Under the pieces are notes generated by a model that was not told the DNA's origin, searched no databases, and was given only the letters and a program-made list of their open reading frames with translations. DNA of 64,000 nucleotides, from contig JAZSNH010000089.1 in NCBI GenBank assembly GCA_045536305.1, forward strand, positions 36,375-100,374. The letters run 5' to 3'. Every line of letters starts with the position of its first letter. Within the stretch, counting starts at the first letter, position 1. The translations under genes and the position numbers were made by a program. Shown here in pieces: positions 8,593 to 18,007 of the stretch. The DNA is from JAISGQ01 sp045536305 (lineage in GTDB: Bacteria; Bacillota; Clostridia; Oscillospirales; Acutalibacteraceae).

Positions 8593-9552
8593 ATGAGTAA
8601 TGAGAAGATAAAACTGCTCGCAGTTGTTGGCCCTACCGCATCGGGAAAGACAGCTCTTGCCGTTGAACTTGCAAAGAAATTTAACGGTGAAGTGGTTTCT
8701 TGTGATTCAATGCAGATATATAAGGGAATGGAGGTTGCCACTGCAGCTCCTACCGAAGAGGAACAGAGTGATGTTAAGCATTATATGGTCGGCTGTGTCG
8801 ATCCGACCGAACAATTTTCGGTGTCTCGTTATTGTGAAATGGCACATCATTGCATAGAGGATATATGCATCAAGGGCAAGCTTCCTATTCTATGCGGCGG
8901 TACCGGTCTTTACTTTTCTTCGCTTGTAGATGATCTTGAGTTTGTTGATGCACCCTCAGACGAAAAGCTGCGCTCAAAGCTGTATGAGCGTGCGGAAAAA
9001 GAAGGAGGAGAAAGACTGCTCTGCGAACTTGGGCAGATAGATCCTGAAACAGCAGAACGTCTTCACCCTAATAATATATCGCGAATTGTACGCGCACTCG
9101 AAATTTATATGGTGAGCGGAATTACTTTGTCAGAGCAGAACAAAAGGTCGAGAAATAAAGAAAGCAGATATGATATGCTGGCATTTGGAATAAATTACGC
9201 AAACAGAGAGGATCTTTATAGAAGAATTGATAAAAGAGTAGACATAATGCTTCAAAAAGGCTTGATTGCTGAGGCTCGTATGGCTTATAATATCAATGGC
9301 AAAACCTCGGTACAGGCAATCGGCCATAAAGAATTATGGAAATACTTTGAGGGTGAACAAAGCTTTGATGAAGCTGTTGATTTATTAAAGCGTCAGACTC
9401 GCAGATACGCAAAACGTCAGCTTACCTGGTTTCGCCGCGATGATAGAATAATATGGCTTGATGCATCCGATAACCCTGATTCGTGCGTTTTTGCGGAAAA
9501 GGCTGTCGGTTTCATCGAACCGTGGCTGAGAGGGGAGCATAAAAATGAGTGA
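8593..9552 (+). CDS. miaA: tRNA dimethylallyltransferase MiaA
   Basis: MiaA transfers a dimethylallyl group to A37 of tRNAs that read UNN codons, making the substrate of MiaB, whose gene heads this operon. The P-loop GPTASGKT is at residues 12-19, followed by DSMQIYKGM (catalytic aspartate) and later GGTGLY and the RQTRRYAKRQLTWFRRD block. The length of about 319 residues is normal. GTG 8587 and ATG 8593 both sit at the mutL stop; ATG 8593 is preferred. The mutS-mutL-miaA order is common in Firmicutes. The 3' end overlaps the next gene by 8 bases. Confidence 0.96.
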   Translation: MSNEKIKLLAVVGPTASGKTALAVELAKKFNGEVVSCDSMQIYKGMEVATAAPTEEEQSDVKHYMVGCVDPTEQFSVSRYCEMAHHCIEDICIKGKLPILCGGTGLYFSSLVDDLEFVDAPSDEKLRSKLYERAEKEGGERLLCELGQIDPETAERLHPNNISRIVRALEIYMVSGITLSEQNKRSRNKESRYDMLAFGINYANREDLYRRIDKRVDIMLQKGLIAEARMAYNINGKTSVQAIGHKELWKYFEGEQSFDEAVDLLKRQTRRYAKRQLTWFRRDDRIIWLDASDNPDSCVFAEKAVGFIEPWLRGEHKNE

Positions 9553-10894
9553 AAAAAGAAAAATTACAGATATCAAAATCCCGGCAAATGTTATTAAAAT
9601 AATTAAAGGTAGCTTTATTGCGATAATAGGCATTCTGTTGATTTTTTATTTTGTATATCAGCTTTATCAGCGTACATATACAAAAATCGTCACCGAGCAG
9701 GCACTCAGTCTTGTTTATGGCGATGAGATAGAATCGGTCGGAATAACTGTCAGAGATGAAACGCTGATAAAAAACGAGCATAACGGTGTTGTTGTTCCAA
9801 CTGTTGCTGAAGGCGGAAAGGTATCCATGGGTCAAACGATAGCCTATGTATTCAAAACTGCCGAAGATGCAAATGCATACAGCAGAATAAATGAAATCGA
9901 TAAACAGATCGCAGAATTTAAGAGTATGGAAACTGCAAAGGAGAAGTATTCATCGGTTGACAAGCTCCTTAATGAACGAATAAATTATCTTTCTGAAGCT
10001 GTCAGCAAAGGTGAACTTGAAAAGATTGATGACATTCGCGCTGAGATAACATATCTGCTCAACAAACGGCAGATATACATGAATAAGGTTGAAAATTTTA
10101 ACAACAGAATAGAACAGCTTGAAGCGGAGAAAAGCTCGCTTGAGGCAAGATTTAATGTTGTACCGCAGATTGTAAAATCAAATCATGCAGGCTATTTTGT
10201 AAGCTCGGTTGACGGCTATGAAGATGATCTGAAAACAGAAAATTCAAAGAGCCTGACTGCTGATGATATTGATAATTTACTTGATTCCATAACCGAAAAA
10301 AACGTAACGGGATATATCGGCAAGATTGCAGATGATTATAAATGGCACATGATCAGTGCTGTTTCGGCAGAGGACGCAGCGAGACTGTCTGTGGGAAAAA
10401 CATATACAATAAAGCTTCCTTATGCTGAGGTTGGAAGTGTGAGAGCTTCGCTTGAATCTATAAACATTACCGAAGGTGAAGATAGGGCGGTTGTGCTTTT
10501 TACATGCAATTATCTGCTCGATGAGCTTGCGTCGATCAGGACACAGCCTATCGTTATTCAGGTGAGAAGCTATGAAGGTATAGGCATAAAAACCGATGCA
10601 TTACGTACGCAGACGGTAAAAAAAGAATTGATGGTTTCCGCTTCAGACGCACATATATATAATGTCCCTGTAAGCGGTACAGACGATGTTGTGGTCGAAT
10701 ACAGCGAAGAGCAGGTTGGCGTATATGTTCTCTGGGGCACCGAAGTTGTGTTCAGATGGGTTGATATATTGTATTCGCGCGACGGAATAACTGTCGTAAA
10801 AAGCAATACGACAAATAATCGATATTTAAAGCTGTATGATGATGTTATTGTTGAAGGAAGGGATCTGTATGATGGAAAGATCGTTAACAATTGA
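9545..10894 (+). CDS. HlyD-like membrane-anchored envelope protein
   Basis: A 449-residue protein with one N-terminal membrane segment (about residues 22-42) and a large extracytoplasmic part. Residues 65-100 (VVVPTVAEGGKVSMGQ) look like a biotinyl/lipoyl-like half-domain. Residues 105-200 are a coiled coil, followed by another half-domain and beta-rich segments, the layout of HlyD-type adaptor proteins. Proteins of this kind are found next to ylmE and sepF in Clostridia. No transporter or outer-membrane partner is nearby, so export is doubtful. Position between miaA and the sepF-divIVA genes suggests a cell-envelope or division role, by inference only. Confidence 0.6.
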   Translation: MSEKRKITDIKIPANVIKIIKGSFIAIIGILLIFYFVYQLYQRTYTKIVTEQALSLVYGDEIESVGITVRDETLIKNEHNGVVVPTVAEGGKVSMGQTIAYVFKTAEDANAYSRINEIDKQIAEFKSMETAKEKYSSVDKLLNERINYLSEAVSKGELEKIDDIRAEITYLLNKRQIYMNKVENFNNRIEQLEAEKSSLEARFNVVPQIVKSNHAGYFVSSVDGYEDDLKTENSKSLTADDIDNLLDSITEKNVTGYIGKIADDYKWHMISAVSAEDAARLSVGKTYTIKLPYAEVGSVRASLESINITEGEDRAVVLFTCNYLLDELASIRTQPIVIQVRSYEGIGIKTDALRTQTVKKELMVSASDAHIYNVPVSGTDDVVVEYSEEQVGVYVLWGTEVVFRWVDILYSRDGITVVKSNTTNNRYLKLYDDVIVEGRDLYDGKIVNN

Positions 10895-11600
10895 CGAGTG
10901 GAAGCTTTCGGTCGAAAATAATTTAAATGATATTCGAAATAATATTAAGGCAGCAGCAATGAGAGCCGGCAGGGATCCTTCTGAGATAAGACTTATGGCG
11001 GTTACAAAAACGGTACCTGTCGAGATAATCAACCACGCGATAGATCTCGGGGTTGATTTTATAGGTGAAAATAGGGTACAGGAGCTCAATTCAAAATTCG
11101 ATGACCTTAAAAAGGATAATCTTACGATTCATCTTATCGGTTCACTGCAGACAAACAAGGTAAAACAGGTCGTCGGCAAAGTTTCTGTGATAGAATCTGT
11201 TGATTCCTTAAGGCTTGCCAAAGAAATTTCTAGGCAGTCGAAATTGCTTGGAATAAATACAGAGATTTTAGTTGAGGTAAACGTTGGAAACGAGGAGAGC
11301 AAGGGCGGTGTAAGCCCTGATGAAACAGAAGAACTGATAAAAGAAATCAGCTTGCTCGACTCAATTTGCGTTTGCGGGTTAATGACAATTCCCCCGTTTG
11401 ACGTTGATTCTGAAAAAACAAGACAATTTTTTAAAGAAATATACAATCTGTTCATTGACATTAAGGATAAAAACAAAGATAATAGTAATGTTAAGATGAA
11501 ATATATTTCTATGGGTATGTCATCCGATTATGAAATAGCGATAGAAGAAGGCGCCAATATAGTGCGCGTAGGGTCTGCACTTTTCGGTGCAAGAAATTAA
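10869..11600 (+). CDS. ylmE: YggS/YlmE-family PLP-binding protein
   Basis: A PLP-binding protein of the YggS/PROSC family, thought to keep pyridoxal phosphate and amino-acid pools in balance rather than act as a racemase. The PLP lysine is in MAVTKTVP, and the phosphate-binding regions GENRVQEL, HLIGSLQTNK and the C-terminal SMGMSSDYEIAIEEGANIVRVG are all present. ATG 10869 (or 10872) is preferred: GGAAGGGA lies 5 to 6 bases upstream and the extra N-terminal residues of the longer frame from 10836 are unlike the family. The gene overlaps the HlyD-like gene by 26 bases and precedes sepF, the usual ylmE-sepF order. Confidence 0.93.
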   Translation: MMERSLTIDEWKLSVENNLNDIRNNIKAAAMRAGRDPSEIRLMAVTKTVPVEIINHAIDLGVDFIGENRVQELNSKFDDLKKDNLTIHLIGSLQTNKVKQVVGKVSVIESVDSLRLAKEISRQSKLLGINTEILVEVNVGNEESKGGVSPDETEELIKEISLLDSICVCGLMTIPPFDVDSEKTRQFFKEIYNLFIDIKDKNKDNSNVKMKYISMGMSSDYEIAIEEGANIVRVGSALFGARN

Positions 11601-11612
11601 GGAGGAAATAAC

Positions 11613-12083
11613 ATGGGAATCAAGGACGCTTTTAAAAATTTTACAGGCAGATTTTCAAATGCAGCACCCGACTACGATGATTATGACGATTACGAAGATT
11701 TCGATGAAGAAGAAAATTATTACGAAGAGGAACCGCTTCCGGAAAGAACAATAAAAGCAACAAGAATAGAATCTAACAATAAAGTTGTAAGCATACATAC
11801 CACAGCACAATTGAATGTTGTTGTATTTCATCCGGAAAATTCTTCTGATGCATTTGCTATTGCTGAGTGCCTTATGGAGAAAAATACCGTTGTACTAAAC
11901 CTTGAAAATACCAATAAGGACGTATATCGTCGTGTTGTGGATTTCCTCAGTGGTGTCGCATACGCAAACGGAGGACAGATCAAGAGCATTGCTAAGAGAA
12001 CATATATAATCACACCTTATAATGTCGGAATTACCGGCGCAGAGGTAATTGACGAGCTTGAAAATAACGGAGTATTCTTTTAA
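11613..12083 (+). CDS. sepF: Cell division protein SepF
   Basis: SepF binds FtsZ filaments and the membrane, aligning the Z-ring. The N terminus (MGIKDAFKNF) can form the membrane-binding amphipathic helix, followed by an acidic Asp/Tyr/Glu-rich linker (residues 20-45) and the compact SepF core (residues 60-155) with VVFHPENSSDAFAIAE and VVLNLENT. The length of 156 residues is typical. A strong GGAGG lies before ATG 11613. Its stop overlaps the start of ylmH by one base (TAATG). Confidence 0.94.
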   Translation: MGIKDAFKNFTGRFSNAAPDYDDYDDYEDFDEEENYYEEEPLPERTIKATRIESNNKVVSIHTTAQLNVVVFHPENSSDAFAIAECLMEKNTVVLNLENTNKDVYRRVVDFLSGVAYANGGQIKSIAKRTYIITPYNVGITGAEVIDELENNGVFF

Positions 12084-12847
12084 TGCCGTTATTTCATGAA
12101 ACAGAAGAAGGAAAACTTCTTGATGCCAGACTGCAGGATGCTGTATACCTTGCAGACAAACGGAATACGCCGCAGTTTACAAACTTTCTTGATGAACGCG
12201 AATCTAATTATGTAAGGGACAGATTAAAAAACAACAGATCTGTCGAAATTTCTTTCTGGGGCGGATTTGACAAATCAGAAAGAGTGTGTGCCGGTATTTT
12301 TCCTTATGGGCAAGATTCGTGTGCTGATGAATTTGATATTTCGGCGATAACCGCAAGGTACAGAAAAGATACTTCTCTGACACATAGGGACTTTTTGGGA
12401 ACCCTTATGTCTCTTGGTCTAAAGCGTGAAGTTATTGGTGATATTCTCGTTGAGGAAGGACGCTGTGTTTTCTTTGTGAAGCGAGATATTGAGCAATATA
12501 TCACAGAACAGCTTTTTAAGGTCGGAGGCGAAGGAGTTTTACTGAGTGTCGGATTTGAACATCCGCTTCCGGAAGGCGCAAGGTTTGATAATATTTCAGC
12601 AACTGTTGCATCGGGAAGACTGGACTGTGTTGTAAAGGCATTGACAAACACAGGCAGAGACTCGGCAGCTGCGTTGATAAAATCGGGAAGAGTGACTCTT
12701 AATTTTGTTGAAGAGTATTCCAATTCGGCATCTGTTTCGGACGGAGCAAAGATATCGATTCGCGGATACGGAAAGTATATAATAGATCAGATCGGACCAA
12801 AGACGCGCAAGGGACGTCTCAGTCTTAAGGCGCGAAAGTATATTTAA
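12083..12847 (+). CDS. ylmH: YlmH-family S4-domain RNA-binding protein
   Basis: A 254-residue protein of the YlmH family, linked to ribosome rescue and quality control in Bacillus. The N-terminal part (about 1-170) is the YlmH-specific domain with FTNFLDERE and ISFWGGF. The last 75 residues are an S4 RNA-binding fold with LDCVVKALTNTGRDSAAALIKSGRVTLN region features and a basic tail. It is translationally coupled to sepF and lies before divIVA, the conserved order in Firmicutes. Confidence 0.9.
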   Translation: MPLFHETEEGKLLDARLQDAVYLADKRNTPQFTNFLDERESNYVRDRLKNNRSVEISFWGGFDKSERVCAGIFPYGQDSCADEFDISAITARYRKDTSLTHRDFLGTLMSLGLKREVIGDILVEEGRCVFFVKRDIEQYITEQLFKVGGEGVLLSVGFEHPLPEGARFDNISATVASGRLDCVVKALTNTGRDSAAALIKSGRVTLNFVEEYSNSASVSDGAKISIRGYGKYIIDQIGPKTRKGRLSLKARKYI

Positions 12848-12868
12848 GTTTTGGGAGGTTAAGACATT

Positions 12869-13729
12869 ATGCTGACTCTTAATGAAATCAGAAATGTCAA
12901 TTTCAGAAAATCCAACTTCGGCGGATACCGTGCTGAAGACGTCGAGGCGTTTATCGACGAAGTACAGCTTTCTTATGATGCGCTTCTGCGCGAGAATGCA
13001 GAGCTTGTAAAAAAGCTTGAGGTTCTTGCTGCTCGTCTTTCAGAGTATCAGCAGGAGGAGGATTCTATCCGTAATGCGCTTATGAACGCACAGAAGGTCG
13101 GTGATGCCTCCCTGAGAGATGCAAAGCACAAGGCTGAGATCATTCTGAAGGATGCAACGATAAAAGCGGAAAGAATCGTTGCAAATGCACAGACTGAGAT
13201 ACATAGAGAGCGAGATATCATTGACCGTATGCAGAAGGATATTGCTGATTTCAAGGCACGTCTTCTTAAGGCATACAAGGATCACCTTACTCTTATAAAT
13301 AATCTGCCCACAGGCGAAATATTGACTCCCGAAACAAGAGAGATGTCAGATTCTGTTGTTATGCTTGACAGAAAAGCATCTGCACCCTTTGCGGCACAAG
13401 CCGATACTGCACCGGAAGCTCCGGCACCGGTACAAAGAACTCGTCCGCAGATGCCTCCTGTACGTACTCCTCAGGCTGAAATTCCGGTTGAAGAGCCTGT
13501 ATTTTCAGAGGTTGCGCCTGTTGCACCGGCAGCGGAAAAGCCTGTTCAGAGAAAAGATGGGTTCACAGTTAATATCGGTGATGAAAATGATATGCCAAAG
13601 CCGGGAGGCATCACATCGGGACGTCAGCCGCGGTTTACTTCCTTTGAGCCGAATGTTGACAATGCGGTACCTAATATGGAAGAATCAGAGAATTCCCCTG
13701 CAAGTTTGTTTAGACGCAGAGGGCAGTAA
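12869..13729 (+). CDS. divIVA: DivIVA-family polar/septal scaffold
   Basis: DivIVA binds curved membrane at septa and poles and recruits division and sporulation factors. The N-terminal lipid-binding motif is seen in NFRKSNFGGYRAEDVEAFID (residues 11-30), followed by a long coiled coil to about residue 150. The remaining 130 residues are Pro/Ala/Glu-rich and probably disordered. At 286 residues it is longer than Bacillus DivIVA because of this tail. GGGAGG lies before ATG 12869. ileS follows after 46 bases with no T-box element visible. Confidence 0.92.
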   Translation: MLTLNEIRNVNFRKSNFGGYRAEDVEAFIDEVQLSYDALLRENAELVKKLEVLAARLSEYQQEEDSIRNALMNAQKVGDASLRDAKHKAEIILKDATIKAERIVANAQTEIHRERDIIDRMQKDIADFKARLLKAYKDHLTLINNLPTGEILTPETREMSDSVVMLDRKASAPFAAQADTAPEAPAPVQRTRPQMPPVRTPQAEIPVEEPVFSEVAPVAPAAEKPVQRKDGFTVNIGDENDMPKPGGITSGRQPRFTSFEPNVDNAVPNMEESENSPASLFRRRGQ

Positions 13730-13775
13730 TCTATTTTGCAGAACATAAAATGCGTTTAAATAGGAGAGATTAACA

Positions 13776-16562
13776 TTGGCACAGGATTATAAGTCAACAC
13801 TTAACATGCTTGAAACGGAATTTCCGATGAGAGCGAATCTTCCGCAGAGAGAGCCCGAAATGCTGGCTCGTTGGGAAGAAATGGATGTCTATAAGAAGCT
13901 TATCAAAATGAATGAGGGCAAACCTAAGTTTGTTCTTCATGATGGACCTCCGTATGCAAACGGCGACATTCATCTTGGTCATGCTCTTAACAAGACTCTT
14001 AAGGATTTTGTTGTAAGATATAAGAATATGAGCGGCTTTTGCTCACCGTACGTTCCCGGTTGGGATACTCACGGTCTGCCTACAGAGCTTAAGGCAAGAG
14101 CTAAAGCCGGCGTAGATAACCATATTTCTGTCGTAGAGCTTCGTAAGCTTTGTGCAGAGTTCGCAAACGGATATATCAATGATCAGCGCGAGCAGTTCAA
14201 GCGCCTGGGATATATCGGTGAGTGGGACAACCCTTATATTACTTTACTGCCGCAGTTTGAGCAGAAGCAGATAGAGTTTTTTGCTGAGCTTGCATGTAAT
14301 GGTCACATCTATCGTGGTCTTAAGCCTGTTTATTGGTGTACAGATTGTCAGACAGCTCTTGCAGAGTCCGAGATAGAATATGGTGAGGATCCTTGCTTTA
14401 CAATTTATGTAAAATTCAAGGTGACAGACGATAAAGGCAAGCTCAAGAAGCTTGGGGCAGATCTGAACAATACATATTTTGTTATATGGACAACCACAAC
14501 ATGGACTCTTCCCGGCAACGTTGCTATTTGTGTTGGCCCGAGATTTACATACAATCTCGTTAAGGCTGGCAAAGAGCAGTATATTATCGTCAATGAGCTT
14601 GTTGAAAGCACTATGAAGGCCGCAAAGATCGACGAGTATGAAATTATTGGTGAGATAAAGGGCGAAGAGCTTGAATATATGACAGCTCAGCATCCTTTCC
14701 TTGACAGACAGTCATTGGTTATCGTAGGAGACCATGTTACAATCGAAAGCGGTACAGGCTGCGTTCATACTGCCCCCGGTCACGGTGTGGATGACTATAA
14801 CGTATGCAGAAAGTACCCCGAGATTCCCATGGTCGTTCCGGTTGATGCTGCGGGAAGAATGACCGCAGAGGCAGGTGAATTTGTAAAGGGTAAGACTACA
14901 GATGAGGCTAATAAAATCATCGGTAAGCACCTTGAGGAAACAGGTGCACTTCTTGCCGGAGAGCGAATTGTTCATAAATATCCTCACTGCTGGAGATGCA
15001 AGCATCCTATCCTTTTCAGAGCAACTGAGCAGTGGTTCTGCTCAATTGATAATTTCAAGGAAGCCGCTCTTGAGGCTATTAAAAATGTCAAGTGGATACC
15101 GGGATGGGGAGAAGACAGAATCACATCGATGGTTCGTGAGCGCAAGGACTGGTGTATAAGCCGTCAGCGCCGCTGGGGTGTTCCTATTCCTATCTTCTAC
15201 TGCAAAAAGTGCGGTAAAGAACATCTCGATAAGGATACCATCCTTTACGTTGCAAGATTGTTCGGAAAACATGGCTCCGATGTATGGTATGAGAGAACTC
15301 CGTCAAGACTTATGCCTAAGGGTACTGCATGTAAGCATTGCGGTAATACCACCTTCACAAAGGAAAACGACATCATGGACGTTTGGTTTGATTCGGGTGT
15401 AACCCACGCTGCCGTCTGTGAAGCACGTGACTATCTTACATGGCCTGCAGATCTTTATCTTGAGGGTGCCGATCAATATCGCGGATGGTTCAACTCATCG
15501 CTCCTTACTGCCGCTGCATGGAGAGGTGCGGCTCCTTATAAGGCTGTCGTAACACATGGTTGGGTTCTCGACGAAAAAGGCGATGAAATGCATAAGTCCA
15601 AGGGCAACGGTATTTCGCCCGAAACTATCGTCAAGAAGTACGGTGCAGATGTACTGAGACTTTGGGTTGCATCTTCTGATTACCACAGCGATGTTAAAAT
15701 TTCGGATAATGCACTTTCACAGATTTCTGAATCTTACAGAAAGATCAGAAATACATGCCGCTTTATTCTTGCCAACATTGCTGATTTTGATCCCAATACC
15801 GACATGGTAAAGGCAGACGAGCTTATGCCTATCGACAGATGGGCTCTCGCAAGACTTAACAACCTTATTGCAGTATGTAAAAAAGCATACGATGGATATG
15901 AATTTTATCAGGCATTTCATGCTGTTATTAAGTTCTGCGTTGTTGATATGTCCAACTTCTACCTCGATGTTCTCAAGGACAGGCTTTATTGTGACGGTAA
16001 GAACAGTGTAAGCCGCAGAGCAGCACAGAGCGTAATTTTTGAGATTCTTGATTGCATGGTTCGCCTTATATCACCGATGCTGGCATATACTTCTGATGAA
16101 GTTTGGCAGTTTATGCCTCACCGCAAGGGTGACAATGCTGAAAATATTGTTTTTAACAGCATGCCGGACTCAATAGATGTAGATGCTGATGAGGCGTTCT
16201 TGGCTGACTGGGATAAACTTCATTCTATCAGAGATGAAGTTCAGAAAGCGCTTGAAGGTGCAAGAAAGGAAAAAGTGATCGGCAAATCCCTTGAAGCAGT
16301 TGCAACCCTTTACTGTGATTCGGAAATGCTCGAATTCCTTAAGAAGTATGAGAATACACTCAATGCCATCTTTATTGTTTCAGGTGTAACTCTTTCAAAG
16401 AGTAATTCCGATATTCCTGCATCTGAGATTCCCGGTCTTGCTGTTAAGGTTGAGAAAGCATGCGGCGAAAAATGTGAACGCTGCTGGACTTATGACAGTT
16501 CTGTCGGTAAGGACAGTGAGCATCCGACTCTTTGCGAAAGATGCAAAAATGCTGTTAAATAA
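13776..16562 (+). CDS. ileS: Isoleucyl-tRNA synthetase
   Basis: Charges tRNA-Ile and edits misactivated valine. The class I HIGH-type motif is HLGHALNK, the editing domain contains WTTTTWTLPGN and TGCVHTAPGHG, and the KMSKS-type loop reads HKSKGN. The C-terminal zinc motifs CERCW and CERCK are present. The length of 928 residues is normal for a bacterial IleRS. The start codon is TTG at 13776, 8 to 9 bases after AGGAGAG. The 46-base leader is too short to hold a T-box, so tRNA-dependent control, if any, must act from further upstream. Confidence 0.97.
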   Translation: MAQDYKSTLNMLETEFPMRANLPQREPEMLARWEEMDVYKKLIKMNEGKPKFVLHDGPPYANGDIHLGHALNKTLKDFVVRYKNMSGFCSPYVPGWDTHGLPTELKARAKAGVDNHISVVELRKLCAEFANGYINDQREQFKRLGYIGEWDNPYITLLPQFEQKQIEFFAELACNGHIYRGLKPVYWCTDCQTALAESEIEYGEDPCFTIYVKFKVTDDKGKLKKLGADLNNTYFVIWTTTTWTLPGNVAICVGPRFTYNLVKAGKEQYIIVNELVESTMKAAKIDEYEIIGEIKGEELEYMTAQHPFLDRQSLVIVGDHVTIESGTGCVHTAPGHGVDDYNVCRKYPEIPMVVPVDAAGRMTAEAGEFVKGKTTDEANKIIGKHLEETGALLAGERIVHKYPHCWRCKHPILFRATEQWFCSIDNFKEAALEAIKNVKWIPGWGEDRITSMVRERKDWCISRQRRWGVPIPIFYCKKCGKEHLDKDTILYVARLFGKHGSDVWYERTPSRLMPKGTACKHCGNTTFTKENDIMDVWFDSGVTHAAVCEARDYLTWPADLYLEGADQYRGWFNSSLLTAAAWRGAAPYKAVVTHGWVLDEKGDEMHKSKGNGISPETIVKKYGADVLRLWVASSDYHSDVKISDNALSQISESYRKIRNTCRFILANIADFDPNTDMVKADELMPIDRWALARLNNLIAVCKKAYDGYEFYQAFHAVIKFCVVDMSNFYLDVLKDRLYCDGKNSVSRRAAQSVIFEILDCMVRLISPMLAYTSDEVWQFMPHRKGDNAENIVFNSMPDSIDVDADEAFLADWDKLHSIRDEVQKALEGARKEKVIGKSLEAVATLYCDSEMLEFLKKYENTLNAIFIVSGVTLSKSNSDIPASEIPGLAVKVEKACGEKCERCWTYDSSVGKDSEHPTLCERCKNAVK

Positions 16563-16585
16563 ATTATCCGAGGAGCATTTTGTTT

Positions 16586-17095
16586 ATGCTTTATGTAATT
16601 ATTGCTGCTTGTACTTTATTCCTTGTTGCAGCGGATCAGATAATTAAATATGTTGTTGACAAAAACCTTGAGATCGGTGAATCGGTAGTTGCTGTTAAAG
16701 GATTGCTTAATTGGCACCATCTTAGGAATGATGGGGCATCTTTCAGTATTCTTGAAGGACAGAAGTGGTTCTTTATAATTGCAACGTTCATTGTTCTTGC
16801 CATTATTGTGTATTTCATTGCGAGAAAAATGATATATCACTGGCTGGGTTATACATCTGCAACTCTGATTATTGCAGGAGGAATCGGCAATCTTATTGAC
16901 AGAATCCGATTTGGAGAGGTAATAGATTATATTGATATTTCTCCGCTCTTTAAATTTGCTGTATTTAATTTTGCAGATTGCTGTATTGTAGTTGGCGGAA
17001 TTTTGCTTTGTGTATATATTCTCTTTGTACACGACAAATTTGCTCCTCAAAATGAAGAAAAAACAGAAGCTGCATCTGTTGTAAAAGATGAATAA
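16586..17095 (+). CDS. lspA: Lipoprotein signal peptidase LspA
   Basis: Membrane aspartyl protease that cleaves prolipoprotein signal peptides; a client could be the BMP lipoprotein at 37452. Four membrane segments are visible. The family motifs RNDGASFSIL, GGIGNLIDRI and FNFADCCI contain the two catalytic aspartates. ATG 16586 lies 10 bases after GAGGAG; TTG 16580 (4 bases after) is the alternative and adds two residues. The length of about 170 residues is typical. It overlaps the following pseudouridine synthase gene by 8 bases. Confidence 0.95.
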   Translation: MLYVIIAACTLFLVAADQIIKYVVDKNLEIGESVVAVKGLLNWHHLRNDGASFSILEGQKWFFIIATFIVLAIIVYFIARKMIYHWLGYTSATLIIAGGIGNLIDRIRFGEVIDYIDISPLFKFAVFNFADCCIVVGGILLCVYILFVHDKFAPQNEEKTEAASVVKDE

Positions 17096-17996
17096 AGAAA
17101 TAATAATAATTGCAAAGCAGGACAGCGAGAGACTGGACAAGTCAATCGCTGCCCTGCTTACGGATTACTCAAGGTCATACATACAAAGACTTATAGAAGA
17201 CGGTTCGGTTAAACTGAACGGTAAAACAGCCGAGAAGAAAAGTCCGGTAAAAACTGGCGATGAGATTGTTTTAAATATTTCAGAGCCTGTTATGCTTGAA
17301 ACACTGCCTGAAGATATTTCTTTGGATATCGCGTATGAAGACTCCGATCTTTTAGTTGTTAATAAGCCTAAGGGAATGGTAGTTCATCCTGCGGCAGGAA
17401 ATCTGAACGGAACGTTGGTAAATGCTCTGCTTCATTATTGCGGAGATACTCTATCCGGAATAAACGGAGTTGCACGTCCGGGTATTGTTCACCGTCTTGA
17501 TAAGGATACAAGCGGTCTTCTTATTGTTGCAAAGAATGATTTTGCACATCAGAAGCTCGCTGAGCTTATAAAGGAACATGACTTTACACGTCAATATGAG
17601 GCGATAATAGTCGGAAAACCTAAAGAAGATAAAGGTACTATAAAAACTCTTATAGGCAGAAGTCCGTCTGACAGAAAAAAGATGGCTGTTGTAAAGAACG
17701 GAAGAGAAGCAATTACTCATTATGAGGTTTTGAACACTTATAAAGGTTATTCTCACCTGAGATTAACCTTGGAAACAGGCAGAACGCATCAAATAAGAGT
17801 ACACATGGCACACATTGGTCATCCTATTGTGTGTGATAGTGTATATGGTGGAAAACCTCAGTTTTCTGTGTGTAAAGGCCAATGCCTTCACGCGAAAAGA
17901 ATAGCGTTTGTACATCCCAGAACAGGTGAACAAATAGATATTGAATCAGATTTACCTGATTATTTTACCGATATAATAAAAAATCTTCGTTCATAA
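17088..17996 (+). CDS. RluA-family 23S rRNA pseudouridine synthase (YlyB-like)
   Basis: Converts specific uridines of structured RNA, usually 23S rRNA, to pseudouridine. An N-terminal S4 domain (residues 10-75) precedes the catalytic domain with the signature PGIVHRLDKDTSGLLIVAKN, where the aspartate after RL is catalytic, and GRTHQIRVHMAHIGHPI. The length of 302 residues fits RluD/YlyB. The lspA-ylyB pairing is conserved in Firmicutes. The target site cannot be read from sequence. Confidence 0.92.
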   Translation: MNKEIIIIAKQDSERLDKSIAALLTDYSRSYIQRLIEDGSVKLNGKTAEKKSPVKTGDEIVLNISEPVMLETLPEDISLDIAYEDSDLLVVNKPKGMVVHPAAGNLNGTLVNALLHYCGDTLSGINGVARPGIVHRLDKDTSGLLIVAKNDFAHQKLAELIKEHDFTRQYEAIIVGKPKEDKGTIKTLIGRSPSDRKKMAVVKNGREAITHYEVLNTYKGYSHLRLTLETGRTHQIRVHMAHIGHPIVCDSVYGGKPQFSVCKGQCLHAKRIAFVHPRTGEQIDIESDLPDYFTDIIKNLRS

Positions 17997-18007
17997 ATAT
18001 CTCGGGG

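Noticed and set aside
13730..13775. T-box leader for ileS
   Set aside because: The gap is 46 bases and lacks T-box sequences; too short for the element.
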